Source of the DNA: Flavobacterium psychrophilum
GTDB lineage: Bacteria; Bacteroidota; Bacteroidia; Flavobacteriales; Flavobacteriaceae
Direction of reading: 5' to 3'
DNA: 20,818 nucleotides
Assembly: GCA_003243255.1 (NCBI GenBank)
Contig: QFQM01000075.1
Span: forward strand, 1-20,818
A program made the translations under genes and the position numbers. Positions within the stretch are counted from its first letter, which is position 1. Each line of letters begins with the position of its first letter. Of this stretch, positions 7,367-14,505 are shown piece after piece. The notes beneath the pieces were generated by a model. It was not told where the DNA came from, searched no databases, and saw nothing but the letters and a program-made list of their open reading frames with translations.

Positions 7367-8635
7367 CTACGTTTTCAATTTCTTCTTCCTTGCTGCCGGG
7401 AACAATACATTGTTAAGGATAAGTCGGTAACCCGGAGAGTTAGGGTGCAGGTCAAGAACCGTAGGCGCATCACCTACCCTGTGCTGATAATCTTCAGGAT
7501 CATGACCACCGTAATAAGTAAACATCCCCTTGCCTTTAGTTCCGTGAATGTAACGTGCTTCCCCCGTTTGCTTGTTCTCACCCATAACAAGGACATTCGA
7601 TTTTACCCTGTCGGCTTTAAAAGCAGTAGTCTGTCCCATAAAACCTTTTATCAGCTGTGTATGATTCTGGCACAACATTGACGGAATTGGATCCCACTTC
7701 GCTGAATAATCCATCAGCGTAAAATAGTCTTTATCCATCATGATGGTACGTCCATTGGTAGTATCAATATCTGAAAACTCATACACCTGAGGATTTCGTT
7801 CTAAAATGAAATCCTTAAAGGCAAACGAATTATTATAGTCAATCTTAGACTGGTAGTTAGGTTCGCTGGCATCACCATCAAACATCGGTTCACAAATATC
7901 AACGCCTTCGGCAGAAAGCGCAATATCAAAACTATCGGTTGCTGAACACATGGCAAACATGAATCCGCCACCAATAACAAAATTCCTGATCTTAGTAGCT
8001 ACTGCCAGTTTTTCCTGGGATACTTTATCAAAGCCAAGCTTCGCAGCAAGGGCTTCAGCATCTTTCTTTTGTTCAATATACCAGGGTGCATTACGATATG
8101 CCCCAAAGAATTTACCATACTGACCGGTAAAATCTTCGTGGTGCAGGTGCAGCCAGTCGTATAATAAAAGCGCATCGCCAAGTACTTCTTCGTCATAAAT
8201 TGCAGTGAACGGAATCTCGGCATAAGTCAGTACCATAGTCACGGCATCATCCCAGGGTTGTTTTCCGGGTGGTGTATATACAGCTATCTTAGGTGCTTTC
8301 TCAAGAATAACATTCTCCATATTTTGCGACGGACTGCTAATCTCGTCCAGAATGGCATTGGCTTCACCGTCGCTCAGTACTTCAAAGCTTACACCACGGA
8401 TCTGGCATTCACGGCGAATCTGATCTGCGTCCGGTAAAAGAAACGACCCTCCCCTGTAATTCAGGAGCCAGTTAGCTTTATAGCTTTTGTCAAGAGCCCA
8501 GTAAGTAATACCATAAGCCTTAAGGTGATTTTGCTGAGAAGTTTCGTCCATAGGCAGCAGTATCATTGAAGCTTTCGCCGAAAGCCCCATTACCAGCAGC
8601 AGAACAATGTATATCTTTTTGAATGCCATTTTCAT
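7367..8635 (-). CDS. Secreted conserved flavobacterial protein, often labelled asparagine synthetase B
   Basis: A 422-residue exported protein. Residues 1-22 (MKMAFKKIYIVLLLVMGLSAKA) form a signal peptide; a second ATG at codon 3 (8629) would serve equally. Homologues in this group are, as I recall, named asparagine synthetase B, but neither hallmark is visible: no N-terminal Cys nucleophile of the glutaminase domain and no SGGxDS ATP-pyrophosphatase loop, and that enzyme is cytoplasmic and longer. Seen instead are LHLHHEDFTGQYGKF (162-176), GGGFMFAMCSATD (222-234), where a cysteine follows a glycine-rich turn as in glutamine-amidotransferase-like or ThuA-like folds, and a C-terminal YYGGHDPEDYQH. 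The fold guess is inference; the function is unknown. Monocistronic. Confidence 0.8.
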   Translation of the reverse strand: MKMAFKKIYIVLLLVMGLSAKASMILLPMDETSQQNHLKAYGITYWALDKSYKANWLLNYRGGSFLLPDADQIRRECQIRGVSFEVLSDGEANAILDEISSPSQNMENVILEKAPKIAVYTPPGKQPWDDAVTMVLTYAEIPFTAIYDEEVLGDALLLYDWLHLHHEDFTGQYGKFFGAYRNAPWYIEQKKDAEALAAKLGFDKVSQEKLAVATKIRNFVIGGGFMFAMCSATDSFDIALSAEGVDICEPMFDGDASEPNYQSKIDYNNSFAFKDFILERNPQVYEFSDIDTTNGRTIMMDKDYFTLMDYSAKWDPIPSMLCQNHTQLIKGFMGQTTAFKADRVKSNVLVMGENKQTGEARYIHGTKGKGMFTYYGGHDPEDYQHRVGDAPTVLDLHPNSPGYRLILNNVLFPAARKKKLKT

Positions 8636-8649
8636 TGTTTTAGTAAATC

Positions 8650-8657
8650 CAAAGATA
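8650..8657 (-). promoter_or_regulatory. -7 box of the gene at 7367-8635
   Basis: On the minus strand 8657-8650 reads TATCTTTG, a match to TAnnTTTG, about 15 bp before the start codon. No TTG lies at the expected 17-23 bp spacing, so only the -7 element is supported. Confidence 0.5.
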
Positions 8658-8760
8658 CTAAACTAACGACAGAAATAGAAGTGAATTGCAATTTGGAAGA
8701 AAAACAAAAGCGTTAGTAAAAATTTAAGAAGAAAATAACATCAAAAAAACGTAAAAACCC

Positions 8761-8790
8761 TTGTATATACAGCAAAAACGCTATTTTTGC
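8761..8790 (+). promoter_or_regulatory. Promoter of the H1-like gene
   Basis: TATTTTTGC at 8782-8790 is a full -7 match and TTG at 8761-8763 lies 18 bp upstream as the -33 box. The start codon is at 8816, giving a leader of about 20 nt. Confidence 0.7.
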
Positions 8791-8815
8791 AACCTAATTT
8801 AATCATAAGCAAACC

Positions 8816-8992
8816 ATGAAAGAATTGTTTTCTCAAATCAACGCGGAAATCGAAAAATTCAAAGCTGAAGCTGAGCTTCACATCGAAAAAGGTAACAAAG
8901 CAGCTGGAACAAGAGCTCGTAAATCAGCACTTGAACTAAGCAAACTTCTTAAAGACTTCAGAAAAGTATCTGTTGAAGAGTCTAAAAAATAA
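8816..8992 (+). CDS. Small histone H1-like DNA-binding protein (Hc1-type)
   Basis: A 58-residue protein starting MKELFSQINAEIEKFKAEAE and ending VSVEESKK. The middle (GNKAAGTRARKSALELSKLL, 26-45) matches the pattern I know from the short flavobacterial histone H1-like proteins (Hc1 family), which are thought to bind DNA in the nucleoid. The N-terminal half is an amphipathic helix with acidic and basic residues at helical spacing; the C-terminal half is more basic (KLLKDFRK). It has its own strong promoter and a strong terminator, which fits an abundant nucleoid protein, though expression is inferred. It is divergent from the gene at 7367-8635. Confidence 0.85.
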   Translation: MKELFSQINAEIEKFKAEAELHIEKGNKAAGTRARKSALELSKLLKDFRKVSVEESKK

Positions 8993-8995
8993 TTG

Positions 8996-9022
8996 AAAAG
9001 CCGCTTTAAAGCGGCTTTTTTT
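8996..9022. terminator. Terminator between the H1-like gene and the toxin gene
   Basis: AAAAGCCGCTTT 8996-9007 and AAAGCGGCTTTT 9008-9019 form a perfect inverted repeat with T to 9022. The minus strand also shows a stem followed by TTTTCAATT, so it may stop the convergent toxin-antitoxin transcript too. Confidence 0.85.
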
Positions 9023-9025
9023 GTT

Positions 9026-9307
9026 TTATGGCTTTTCTGTATATTTTATAAAACCGAATACTTCGATTTCTTTATGCTCTTCATTTATTCGATAAACTAT
9101 TATATAACCTTTAAATATTAAATCTCTTATATTATCTTGCTCATAAAAAACCGACTTTCTATTTTTATAAGGCATTAAAGAAAGTTCTTTTAATTTTTCA
9201 AAAATATCAGATTTAAATTTTCTTGCAGCTTTGGGTTTGTCATTTGAAATATAATCAATTTGCTTGAGAAATTTTTTATAGAAAATTGCAGCGATCCTAA
9301 CTTTCAT
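9026..9307 (-). CDS. RelE/ParE-family toxin of a type II toxin-antitoxin pair
   Basis: A 93-residue basic protein of the RelE/ParE superfamily, whose members are either ribosome-dependent mRNA endonucleases (RelE) or gyrase inhibitors (ParE). Seen: an N-terminal strand, then a helical hairpin rich in Lys (YKKFLKQIDYISNDKPKAAR), then the C-terminal sheet with the typical spacing KNRKSVFYEQDNIRDLIFKG (48-67) and YIIVYRINEEHKEIEVFGF. The sequence does not tell RelE from ParE activity. The start overlaps the end of the antitoxin gene by 11 bp, the usual translational coupling. The pair looks richer in A+T than the genes around it, suggesting acquisition. Confidence 0.85.
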   Translation of the reverse strand: MKVRIAAIFYKKFLKQIDYISNDKPKAARKFKSDIFEKLKELSLMPYKNRKSVFYEQDNIRDLIFKGYIIVYRINEEHKEIEVFGFIKYTEKP

Positions 9308-9527
9308 TTTTCTTTATTAAAAATTCTTCTGTTTTACTATCAAATTCCTCTAAAGACATAAATTCCATTTCATGGTTATCAATCTGTCTTAACGTTTCAT
9401 CTAATTCATTTTTAATTTTCAGATAATCATCAGACACTATCTGAACATCAGAAGAATTAAATTGTTTAAGCAGCCATATAACATGGTCATAGACTTTAGC
9501 GTTTATTTTTAAATGAATAGTTTCCAT
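9297..9527 (-). CDS. Antitoxin partner of the RelE/ParE toxin
   Basis: A 76-residue acidic protein encoded immediately upstream of the toxin. The N-terminal METIHLKINAKVYDHVIWLL and the stretch FNSSDVQIVSDD match the pattern of Bacteroidota antitoxins that I have seen paired with RelE/ParE toxins. The C-terminal half is acidic and helical (MEFMSLEEFDSKTEEFLIKK), as expected of the toxin-wrapping tail. No clear helix-turn-helix is visible; DNA binding, if any, would be through the N-terminal strand. Autoregulation at the promoter just upstream is likely by analogy with the class. Confidence 0.75.
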   Translation of the reverse strand: METIHLKINAKVYDHVIWLLKQFNSSDVQIVSDDYLKIKNELDETLRQIDNHEMEFMSLEEFDSKTEEFLIKKNES

Positions 9528-9552
9528 AGCATTTGATATTTCTTCAAAATTA

Positions 9553-9582
9553 CAAAATTATATTAAACGAAAATCTTAGCAA
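9553..9582 (-). promoter_or_regulatory. Promoter of the toxin-antitoxin operon
   Basis: On the minus strand TAATTTTG at 9560-9553 fits TAnnTTTG, with TTG at 9582-9580 lying 19 bp upstream. A second TAATTTTG at 9552-9545 directly follows the first, so the exact -7 box is ambiguous. The antitoxin start is at 9527. Confidence 0.5.
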
Positions 9583-9600
9583 CATAGTACCGAAACAAAT

Positions 9601-9629
9601 AAAAAATGCACCGCTTCCCACGGTGCATT
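9601..9629 (-). terminator. Terminator of the dnaB transcript
   Basis: AATGCACCG 9605-9613 and CGGTGCATT 9621-9629 form a 9-bp stem with a seven-base loop; A at 9601-9606 gives the U tract on the minus strand. It lies 163 bp past the dnaB stop, leaving a spacer that holds a 30-codon ORF. Confidence 0.8.
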
Positions 9630-9664
9630 TATAGTTTAATGTTTAGTTGATGGATGATGCCGCC

Positions 9665-9757
9665 TTAATCGTTTACAGTGATGTGTTCGGCACCGTTAAC
9701 ATCCATTTGTCGTATCGCCTCGCTTATCACGAAGTCATCATGTGTAGTCTTTCCCAT
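9665..9757 (-). CDS. Possible 30-residue small protein downstream of dnaB
   Basis: An ATG at 9757 opens a 30-codon frame, MGKTTHDDFVISEAIRQMDV then NGAEHITVND, ending at TAA 9665-9667, between the dnaB stop and its terminator on the same strand. The composition is protein-like (mixed charge, balanced hydrophobics). No ribosome-binding site is evident (CAATATAT precedes the ATG) and no family is recognised. It may be a small protein co-transcribed with dnaB, a remnant, or chance. Confidence 0.3.
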   Translation of the reverse strand: MGKTTHDDFVISEAIRQMDVNGAEHITVND

Positions 9758-9791
9758 ATATATTGCTCGGTTAGGTGGTTATCTCAAATTC

Positions 9792-11336
9792 TTAGAACGG
9801 AACATCGTCATCGTTAGACGGACCGCTGTTCATGTTGCTTCCAAAAGCATCATTGGCCGACGGAAGATTTTTGGTAATAGAATCAAAGCTGCTGTTCATA
9901 CTCGAAGGCAATTCATCGAACGGTGAGCCAAAATCATCAAGGTTGTCAAACTTACCAAGGCTTCCTACGAATTTCAGCCTGATGTTGTCCAGTCCGCCGT
10001 TACGGTGTTTGGCCACGATAAATTCGGCCTGACCTTGTGTTGGCGAACGCTCTTCATCATCCCATTCGTCAATTTTGTAATATTCAGGTCGGTAAATGAA
10101 CGATACGATATCCGCATCCTGCTCAATCGCACCCGACTCCCTTAGATCCGATAGCAGCGGTCGCTTACTCGAACCCCTGGTCTCCACCGCACGCGATAGC
10201 TGCGAAAGTGCAATTACCGGAACGTTAAGTTCTTTTGCAAGAGCTTTCAGTGTCCTTGAAATAGTCGAGATCTCCTGCTCACGGTTACCCCCTCCTTTTC
10301 CGCTTCCTCCGGCAGTCATCAGCTGAAGGTAGTCGATGATAATCATCCTGATACCATACTGTGATGCCAGCCTTCGTGTTTTTGCCCTAAGGTCAAAAAT
10401 AGAAAGTGAAGGTGTATCATCTATATAAAGCGGAGCTTTTTCAAGGTCTTTTACTTTAATACTCAACTGCTCCCATTCGTGCTTTTCAAGCTTACCGGTA
10501 CGCAGTTTTTCTGAAGACAGTCCCGTTTCACTCGAAATAAGACGGGTAATAAGCTGTACTGAGGACATCTCCAGTGAGAATACCGCAACACCGTGACCGT
10601 AATCGATAGCAATATTACGCGCCATTGAAAGTACGAATGCGGTCTTACCCATACCCGGACGTGCCGCGATAATGATAAGATCCGAAGGCTGCCAACCCGA
10701 AGTAAGTTTGTCAAGATCGTGGAATCCTGTTGCCACACCACTCAAACCTTCTTTTCCTGCAATCTCTTCAATACGTTTCTTCGCCTGTATAACTAAGCTT
10801 TGCGCTGTTTCAGAGCTTCGCTTGATGTTACCCTGGGTAACTTCATATAATTTTGACTCGGCTTTATCAAGAAGGTCGAATACATCGGTAGTTTCGTCAT
10901 ACGATTCTTCAATGATCTCGCTTGAAATCCTGATAAGGCTTCGCTGTATGTATTTTTGAAGGATGATCCTCGAGTGGAACTCAATGTGAGCCGACGAAGA
11001 TATCTTTTGCGTTAGCTGGATTAGGTAAAAATCACCTCCCGCAAGTTCCAGTTTTCCTGCTTTTTTAAGCTGTGCAGATACTGTTAACAAGTCAATGGGC
11101 TGCGTATCGTTAAAAAGCTGTACAATTGCCTCATAAATATGCTTATGGGCATCTTTATAAAAAGCATCCGGCTGAAGGATATCAATAACATCATCAACCC
11201 CTTTTTTGTCGATCATCATGGCTCCCAATACCGCCTCCTCAAGGTCGAGCGCCTGTGGTGGCAGCTTGCCTTTCTCGAGGTTGATAATGGTTGTCTTATC
11301 AACTTTTACCGGGTTTATGTTTCTTAGATTATCCAT
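9792..11336 (-). CDS. dnaB: Replicative DNA helicase DnaB
   Basis: Hexameric helicase that unwinds DNA at the replication fork and binds primase; 514 residues. The N-terminal DnaB domain starts at about 25 (LPPQALDLEEAVLGAMM) and runs to about 130. A linker follows, then the RecA-like ATPase from about 195 with Walker A ARPGMGKT (225-232), SLEM (254-257), Walker B IIIDYLQL (332-339), SQLSRAVE (378-385) and LRESGAIEQDAD (398-409). After about residue 460 comes a low-complexity Ser/Asn/Asp tail of some 50 residues ending DDDVPF, which looks like the acidic C-terminal tip of SSB. Upstream, the minus strand has TACCTTCG (11349-11342), a weak -7 box just before the start. Transcribed separately from accA, which has its own terminator. 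Confidence 0.97.
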   Translation of the reverse strand: MDNLRNINPVKVDKTTIINLEKGKLPPQALDLEEAVLGAMMIDKKGVDDVIDILQPDAFYKDAHKHIYEAIVQLFNDTQPIDLLTVSAQLKKAGKLELAGGDFYLIQLTQKISSSAHIEFHSRIILQKYIQRSLIRISSEIIEESYDETTDVFDLLDKAESKLYEVTQGNIKRSSETAQSLVIQAKKRIEEIAGKEGLSGVATGFHDLDKLTSGWQPSDLIIIAARPGMGKTAFVLSMARNIAIDYGHGVAVFSLEMSSVQLITRLISSETGLSSEKLRTGKLEKHEWEQLSIKVKDLEKAPLYIDDTPSLSIFDLRAKTRRLASQYGIRMIIIDYLQLMTAGGSGKGGGNREQEISTISRTLKALAKELNVPVIALSQLSRAVETRGSSKRPLLSDLRESGAIEQDADIVSFIYRPEYYKIDEWDDEERSPTQGQAEFIVAKHRNGGLDNIRLKFVGSLGKFDNLDDFGSPFDELPSSMNSSFDSITKNLPSANDAFGSNMNSGPSNDDDVPF

Positions 11337-11443
11337 ATCGCGAAGGTAAAAATTTTTATTGCGGCTGCGTTAAGCAATTGTTAAGGACGGTTGTTGATAA
11401 CCATCACTTTACCTGTTAATAAACAGAGTAATTTTGTTGAAAA

Positions 11444-11477
11444 CCCAAAAAAAATCCGAAGCCGCAAGGGCTTCGGA
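11444..11477 (-). terminator. Terminator of accA
   Basis: TCCGAAGCC 11455-11463 and GGCTTCGGA 11469-11477 form a perfect 9-bp stem with loop GCAAG. A-rich 11444-11454 gives a long U tract on the minus strand. It lies 23 bp after the accA stop. Confidence 0.9.
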
Positions 11478-11500
11478 CTAATTAGTGCTTTTATGGCATA

Positions 11501-12454
11501 TTATTCCTTGTACTCGCCCATTTTACTGTACTTATCCATCCTTTGAGAAATTAATTCTTCTGTTGATAAGTCTTTCAGTTCGTTAAAGCCTTTAAGGATA
11601 TATTTCTCAACTTCTTTGAATGCGTTCTCCCTGTCGTAGTGAGCTCCGCCAAGTGGTTCAGGAATGATATCATCAATAAGGCCGTGTTTTTTCATGTCGT
11701 CAGCGGTAAGCTTAAGTGCTTCTGCTGCCTGCTCTTTAAATTCCCAGCTTCTCCAAAGGATCGAAGAGCATGATTCCGGCGAAATTACAGAGTACCATGT
11801 GTTTTCCATCATGTATACTTTATCACCTACACCTATACCAAGTGCTCCTCCCGAAGCTCCCTCTCCTATTATAACAGTAATAATAGGTGTTTTAAGGCGT
11901 ACCATCTCTAAAATATTTCTTGCGATAGCTTCTCCCTGCCCTCTTTCTTCAGCTTCAAGCCCTGGGTAAGCCCCCGGAGTGTCTACTAAAGTTACTACAG
12001 GAATACCGAATTTCTCTGCCATTTTCATTAGGCGAAGGGCTTTACGGTAACCTTCAGGGTTTGCCATACCAAAATTACGGTACTGGCGTGTTTTAGTATT
12101 GTGACCTTTTTGCTGACCGATAATCATAAACGACTGTCCGCCTATTTTAGCAAGTCCGCCCACCATTGCTTTATCATCTTTAAAGCTACGGTCGCCAAAA
12201 AGCTCAAGGAAAGTATCTCCCGCTAGTGCTTTAATGTGATCCAGCGTGTAAGGACGGTTTGGATGCCTTGACAACTGAACCTTTTGCCATGCAGTAAGAT
12301 TCTTGTATATTTTCTTTTTAGTCTCTTCTAATTTTTCTTCTATCTGTTTGCATGTTGCAGATACATCTACGTCTGACTCCTGGCCAATGATTGTACACTT
12401 ATCCAGTTGGTCTTCAAGCTCCTTGATAGGAAGTTCAAAATCTAAATATTCCAT
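11501..12454 (-). CDS. accA: Acetyl-CoA carboxylase carboxyltransferase subunit alpha
   Basis: With AccD it moves the carboxyl group from carboxybiotin to acetyl-CoA, making malonyl-CoA, the committed step of fatty-acid synthesis. The ATG at 12454 gives 317 residues (E. coli AccA has 319) and starts [17 protein letters not shown]; a start at 12490 would add 12 residues but lies inside the -7 box at 12487-12495. Family signatures include [23 protein letters not shown], the crotonase-type core [44 protein letters not shown] and [12 protein letters not shown]. It lies 76 bp after the EamA gene on the same strand but has its own promoter. Confidence 0.97.
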   Translation of the reverse strand: MEYLDFELPIKELEDQLDKCTIIGQESDVDVSATCKQIEEKLEETKKKIYKNLTAWQKVQLSRHPNRPYTLDHIKALAGDTFLELFGDRSFKDDKAMVGGLAKIGGQSFMIIGQQKGHNTKTRQYRNFGMANPEGYRKALRLMKMAEKFGIPVVTLVDTPGAYPGLEAEERGQGEAIARNILEMVRLKTPIITVIIGEGASGGALGIGVGDKVYMMENTWYSVISPESCSSILWRSWEFKEQAAEALKLTADDMKKHGLIDDIIPEPLGGAHYDRENAFKEVEKYILKGFNELKDLSTEELISQRMDKYSKMGEYKE

Positions 12455-12486
12455 AGTATGGCAGATTTTTAATTTTATTGCGAAAT

Positions 12487-12495
12487 GCAAAGATA
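12487..12495 (-). promoter_or_regulatory. -7 box of accA
   Basis: On the minus strand 12495-12487 reads TATCTTTGC, a full -7 match, about 33 bp before the accA ATG. No TTG is found at the usual -33 spacing. The box overlaps the alternative start at 12490 and so supports the start at 12454. Confidence 0.6.
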
Positions 12496-12530
12496 AAACT
12501 TTAAGCGATTTGGGAAATACCCACAGCCAT

Positions 12531-13415
12531 TTAGTTTACTTTTTTCGCTTTGTTTTTTAGTATTCCGTTGAGTATCACAGTACTCAGAATGATAGCTGCT
12601 CCAATATAAAACCAAAAGCTCATCTTTTCGTTGTCCTTAAATACTATCAGCGCAAGAATTATCCCATAAATAGGTTCCATATTAATGGTTAGCATTACCG
12701 TATAAGGACTTAAGTACTTCATTACATGCACCGACGCTATAAACGCATAGGCTGTACAAAATGACCCTAATACAAACAACCACAGCCAGTCGTTAGCCGA
12801 TACCATAAAAAATTCAGGTGTAAAACTGCCCGAAAAAAGCAGGTACATCGAGAAAAAGAACACTCCTCCTAACAACTCATAAAATGATATGGTTACAGGG
12901 CTGTATTGCGTGGCATATTTACCATTGATGATGGAAAAAGAAGCTGACAAAAATGCTGATGAAAGCGCTAAAAGTATCCCGTAAAGATAATTTCCTTCGA
13001 AATGGAATATCATATACAATCCGCCTATTACAAGCAAGCCGAACAGTACCTCATATAAGATTACTTTTCTGCCGAAGAATATTGGTTCGAGCAATGACGC
13101 AAAAAATGCTCCTGTAGACAAACAGGCAAGTGTTACCGAAACATTGGAAACCTTTATTGCCTGAAAGAAGGTAAACCAGTGCAGCGCTATAACAAGGCCT
13201 GCAATAAGGAAACCTATAAGCGTTTTAAAGGGTATCCTGAGCGGAGCTTTGGTTATCGCTGCATAGATAGCTATGATTCCGACAGCGATACACATCCTGA
13301 ACCATACCAGCGGAAGCGCATCGAGCGTTATCAATGCTCCAAGCACTGCTGTAAATCCCCATATAAATACGATAAAATGGAGATGCAGGTAGTTTTTCAG
13401 CCTAACGTCTTGCAT
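12531..13415 (-). CDS. EamA/DMT-family transporter
   Basis: Inner-membrane protein of the drug/metabolite transporter superfamily, 294 residues from the ATG at 13415 ([14 protein letters not shown]). The frame is open to 13472, which would overlap lptF by 70 bp rather than 14, and is rejected. About ten hydrophobic segments fall into two EamA repeats, with the typical [14 protein letters not shown] in helix 1, [19 protein letters not shown] around helix 3 and [17 protein letters not shown] in the second repeat; the C-terminus is basic (KNKAKKVN). Such proteins export or import small metabolites; the substrate is unknown. Its start overlaps the lptF stop by 14 bp, so the two are translationally coupled. 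Confidence 0.88.
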   Translation of the reverse strand: MQDVRLKNYLHLHFIVFIWGFTAVLGALITLDALPLVWFRMCIAVGIIAIYAAITKAPLRIPFKTLIGFLIAGLVIALHWFTFFQAIKVSNVSVTLACLSTGAFFASLLEPIFFGRKVILYEVLFGLLVIGGLYMIFHFEGNYLYGILLALSSAFLSASFSIINGKYATQYSPVTISFYELLGGVFFFSMYLLFSGSFTPEFFMVSANDWLWLFVLGSFCTAYAFIASVHVMKYLSPYTVMLTINMEPIYGIILALIVFKDNEKMSFWFYIGAAIILSTVILNGILKNKAKKVN

Positions 13416-14478
13416 TGCGTAACAGGTATATAGCCAGGATACCGAAAGCAAAGTTTGGTATCCATACGGCAAGAAACGGACTCATACTCGATTTTTCGGC
13501 AAGTGTACCAAAAACCTTGTCCACAAATATATACACAAAGGCAAGTGCGATACCCATAGCCAGGTTTACGCCCATTCCGCCCCTGCGTTTCATAGATGAT
13601 ACTGCCACAGCAATGACCGTAAGGATAAATGCCGAAATTGGGATACTGTATTTTCTATACAACACCACATAATAGGCATTAATATTGCCTGAACCGCGGT
13701 CTTTTTCTTTTTCTATAAATTTATTCAGCTCACCAAGGGTCATGGTCTCGGCAGCATAGATTGTTGGGGTAAGGTCGTCCGGCTTAAAATTAAATTTAAA
13801 CTTCTTTTCAGGAAAAGACTCCAGCTTATCGCCCATTGCACCTACAGTTCTTTTATTATATCCTGAGAGTGTATAAGTACTATCCTTTTCATTCCATCGG
13901 ATAGAAGATGCGTTTATCTTGTATACCAGTTTATTGTCTTTAAAATTCTCAAGATTAAAGTTGTAACCCGTTTTATCGGTATAATTAAAATGGCTTACAT
14001 AAATATACTCGTTATCGCTAATCTGCTTGTATACTTCGGTGCTTTGCCGTGTTTCGGGGTTATTTTTAAGGTAGGTGTACCTAAAATCGTTAAAACCTTT
14101 ACTGGCAGCCGGTACAAAAAAGATACCCATTACCAAAGCCAGAACGCACACTATAGATGCCCCCATAATATAAGGCCTTAAAAACCTCATATACGAGATA
14201 CCGGAGCCTAATATTGCGATGATCTCGGTATTATTGGCAAGTTTAGACGTAAACCATATTACCGAAAGGAACAGCATTATAGGGAAAAGCATATTGGCAA
14301 AATAGATGGTAAAGTCGCCATAATAGCCAGCAACCTTCATAAAAGGCACTTTTTTAGCCAATATCTTATTGATTTTTTCCGATACGTCAATCACTATACC
14401 GATAGGTATAAACATGATGAGCATTACAAAAAATGTGGCCAGGTAACGTTTTAAAATGTACCAGTCTATTATTTTCAA
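13402..14478 (-). CDS. LptF/LptG-family LPS transport permease
   Basis: Membrane subunit of the LptB2FG ABC exporter that extracts LPS from the inner membrane and passes it to LptC/LptA; 358 residues. It starts MKIIDWYILKRYLATFFVML, the conserved LptF/G opening in which an amphipathic stretch leads into helix 1. Three helices span about 12-30, 52-78 and 100-124. A periplasmic beta-jellyroll region follows (about 130-270, with NEYIYVSHFNY and TYTLSGYNKR), then three more helices (about 280-297, 308-326, 338-354). From this sequence I cannot say whether it is the LptF or the LptG partner; the other is not in the window. It lies 27 bp after tgt, a neighbourhood I recall as common in Flavobacteriaceae. 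Confidence 0.93.
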   Translation of the reverse strand: MKIIDWYILKRYLATFFVMLIMFIPIGIVIDVSEKINKILAKKVPFMKVAGYYGDFTIYFANMLFPIMLFLSVIWFTSKLANNTEIIAILGSGISYMRFLRPYIMGASIVCVLALVMGIFFVPAASKGFNDFRYTYLKNNPETRQSTEVYKQISDNEYIYVSHFNYTDKTGYNFNLENFKDNKLVYKINASSIRWNEKDSTYTLSGYNKRTVGAMGDKLESFPEKKFKFNFKPDDLTPTIYAAETMTLGELNKFIEKEKDRGSGNINAYYVVLYRKYSIPISAFILTVIAVAVSSMKRRGGMGVNLAMGIALAFVYIFVDKVFGTLAEKSSMSPFLAVWIPNFAFGILAIYLLRNARR

Positions 14479-14505
14479 AGGATAAATGCTTTTAGGTTTA
14501 TATAC

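Noticed and set aside
11385..11430. DnaA-box-like strings (TTATCAACA, TTATTAACA) upstream of dnaB, possible origin or control site
   Set aside because: Each has one or two mismatches to TTATCCACA, such words are frequent in A+T-rich spacers, and there is no cluster, AT-rich unwinding block or dnaA/dnaN neighbour.
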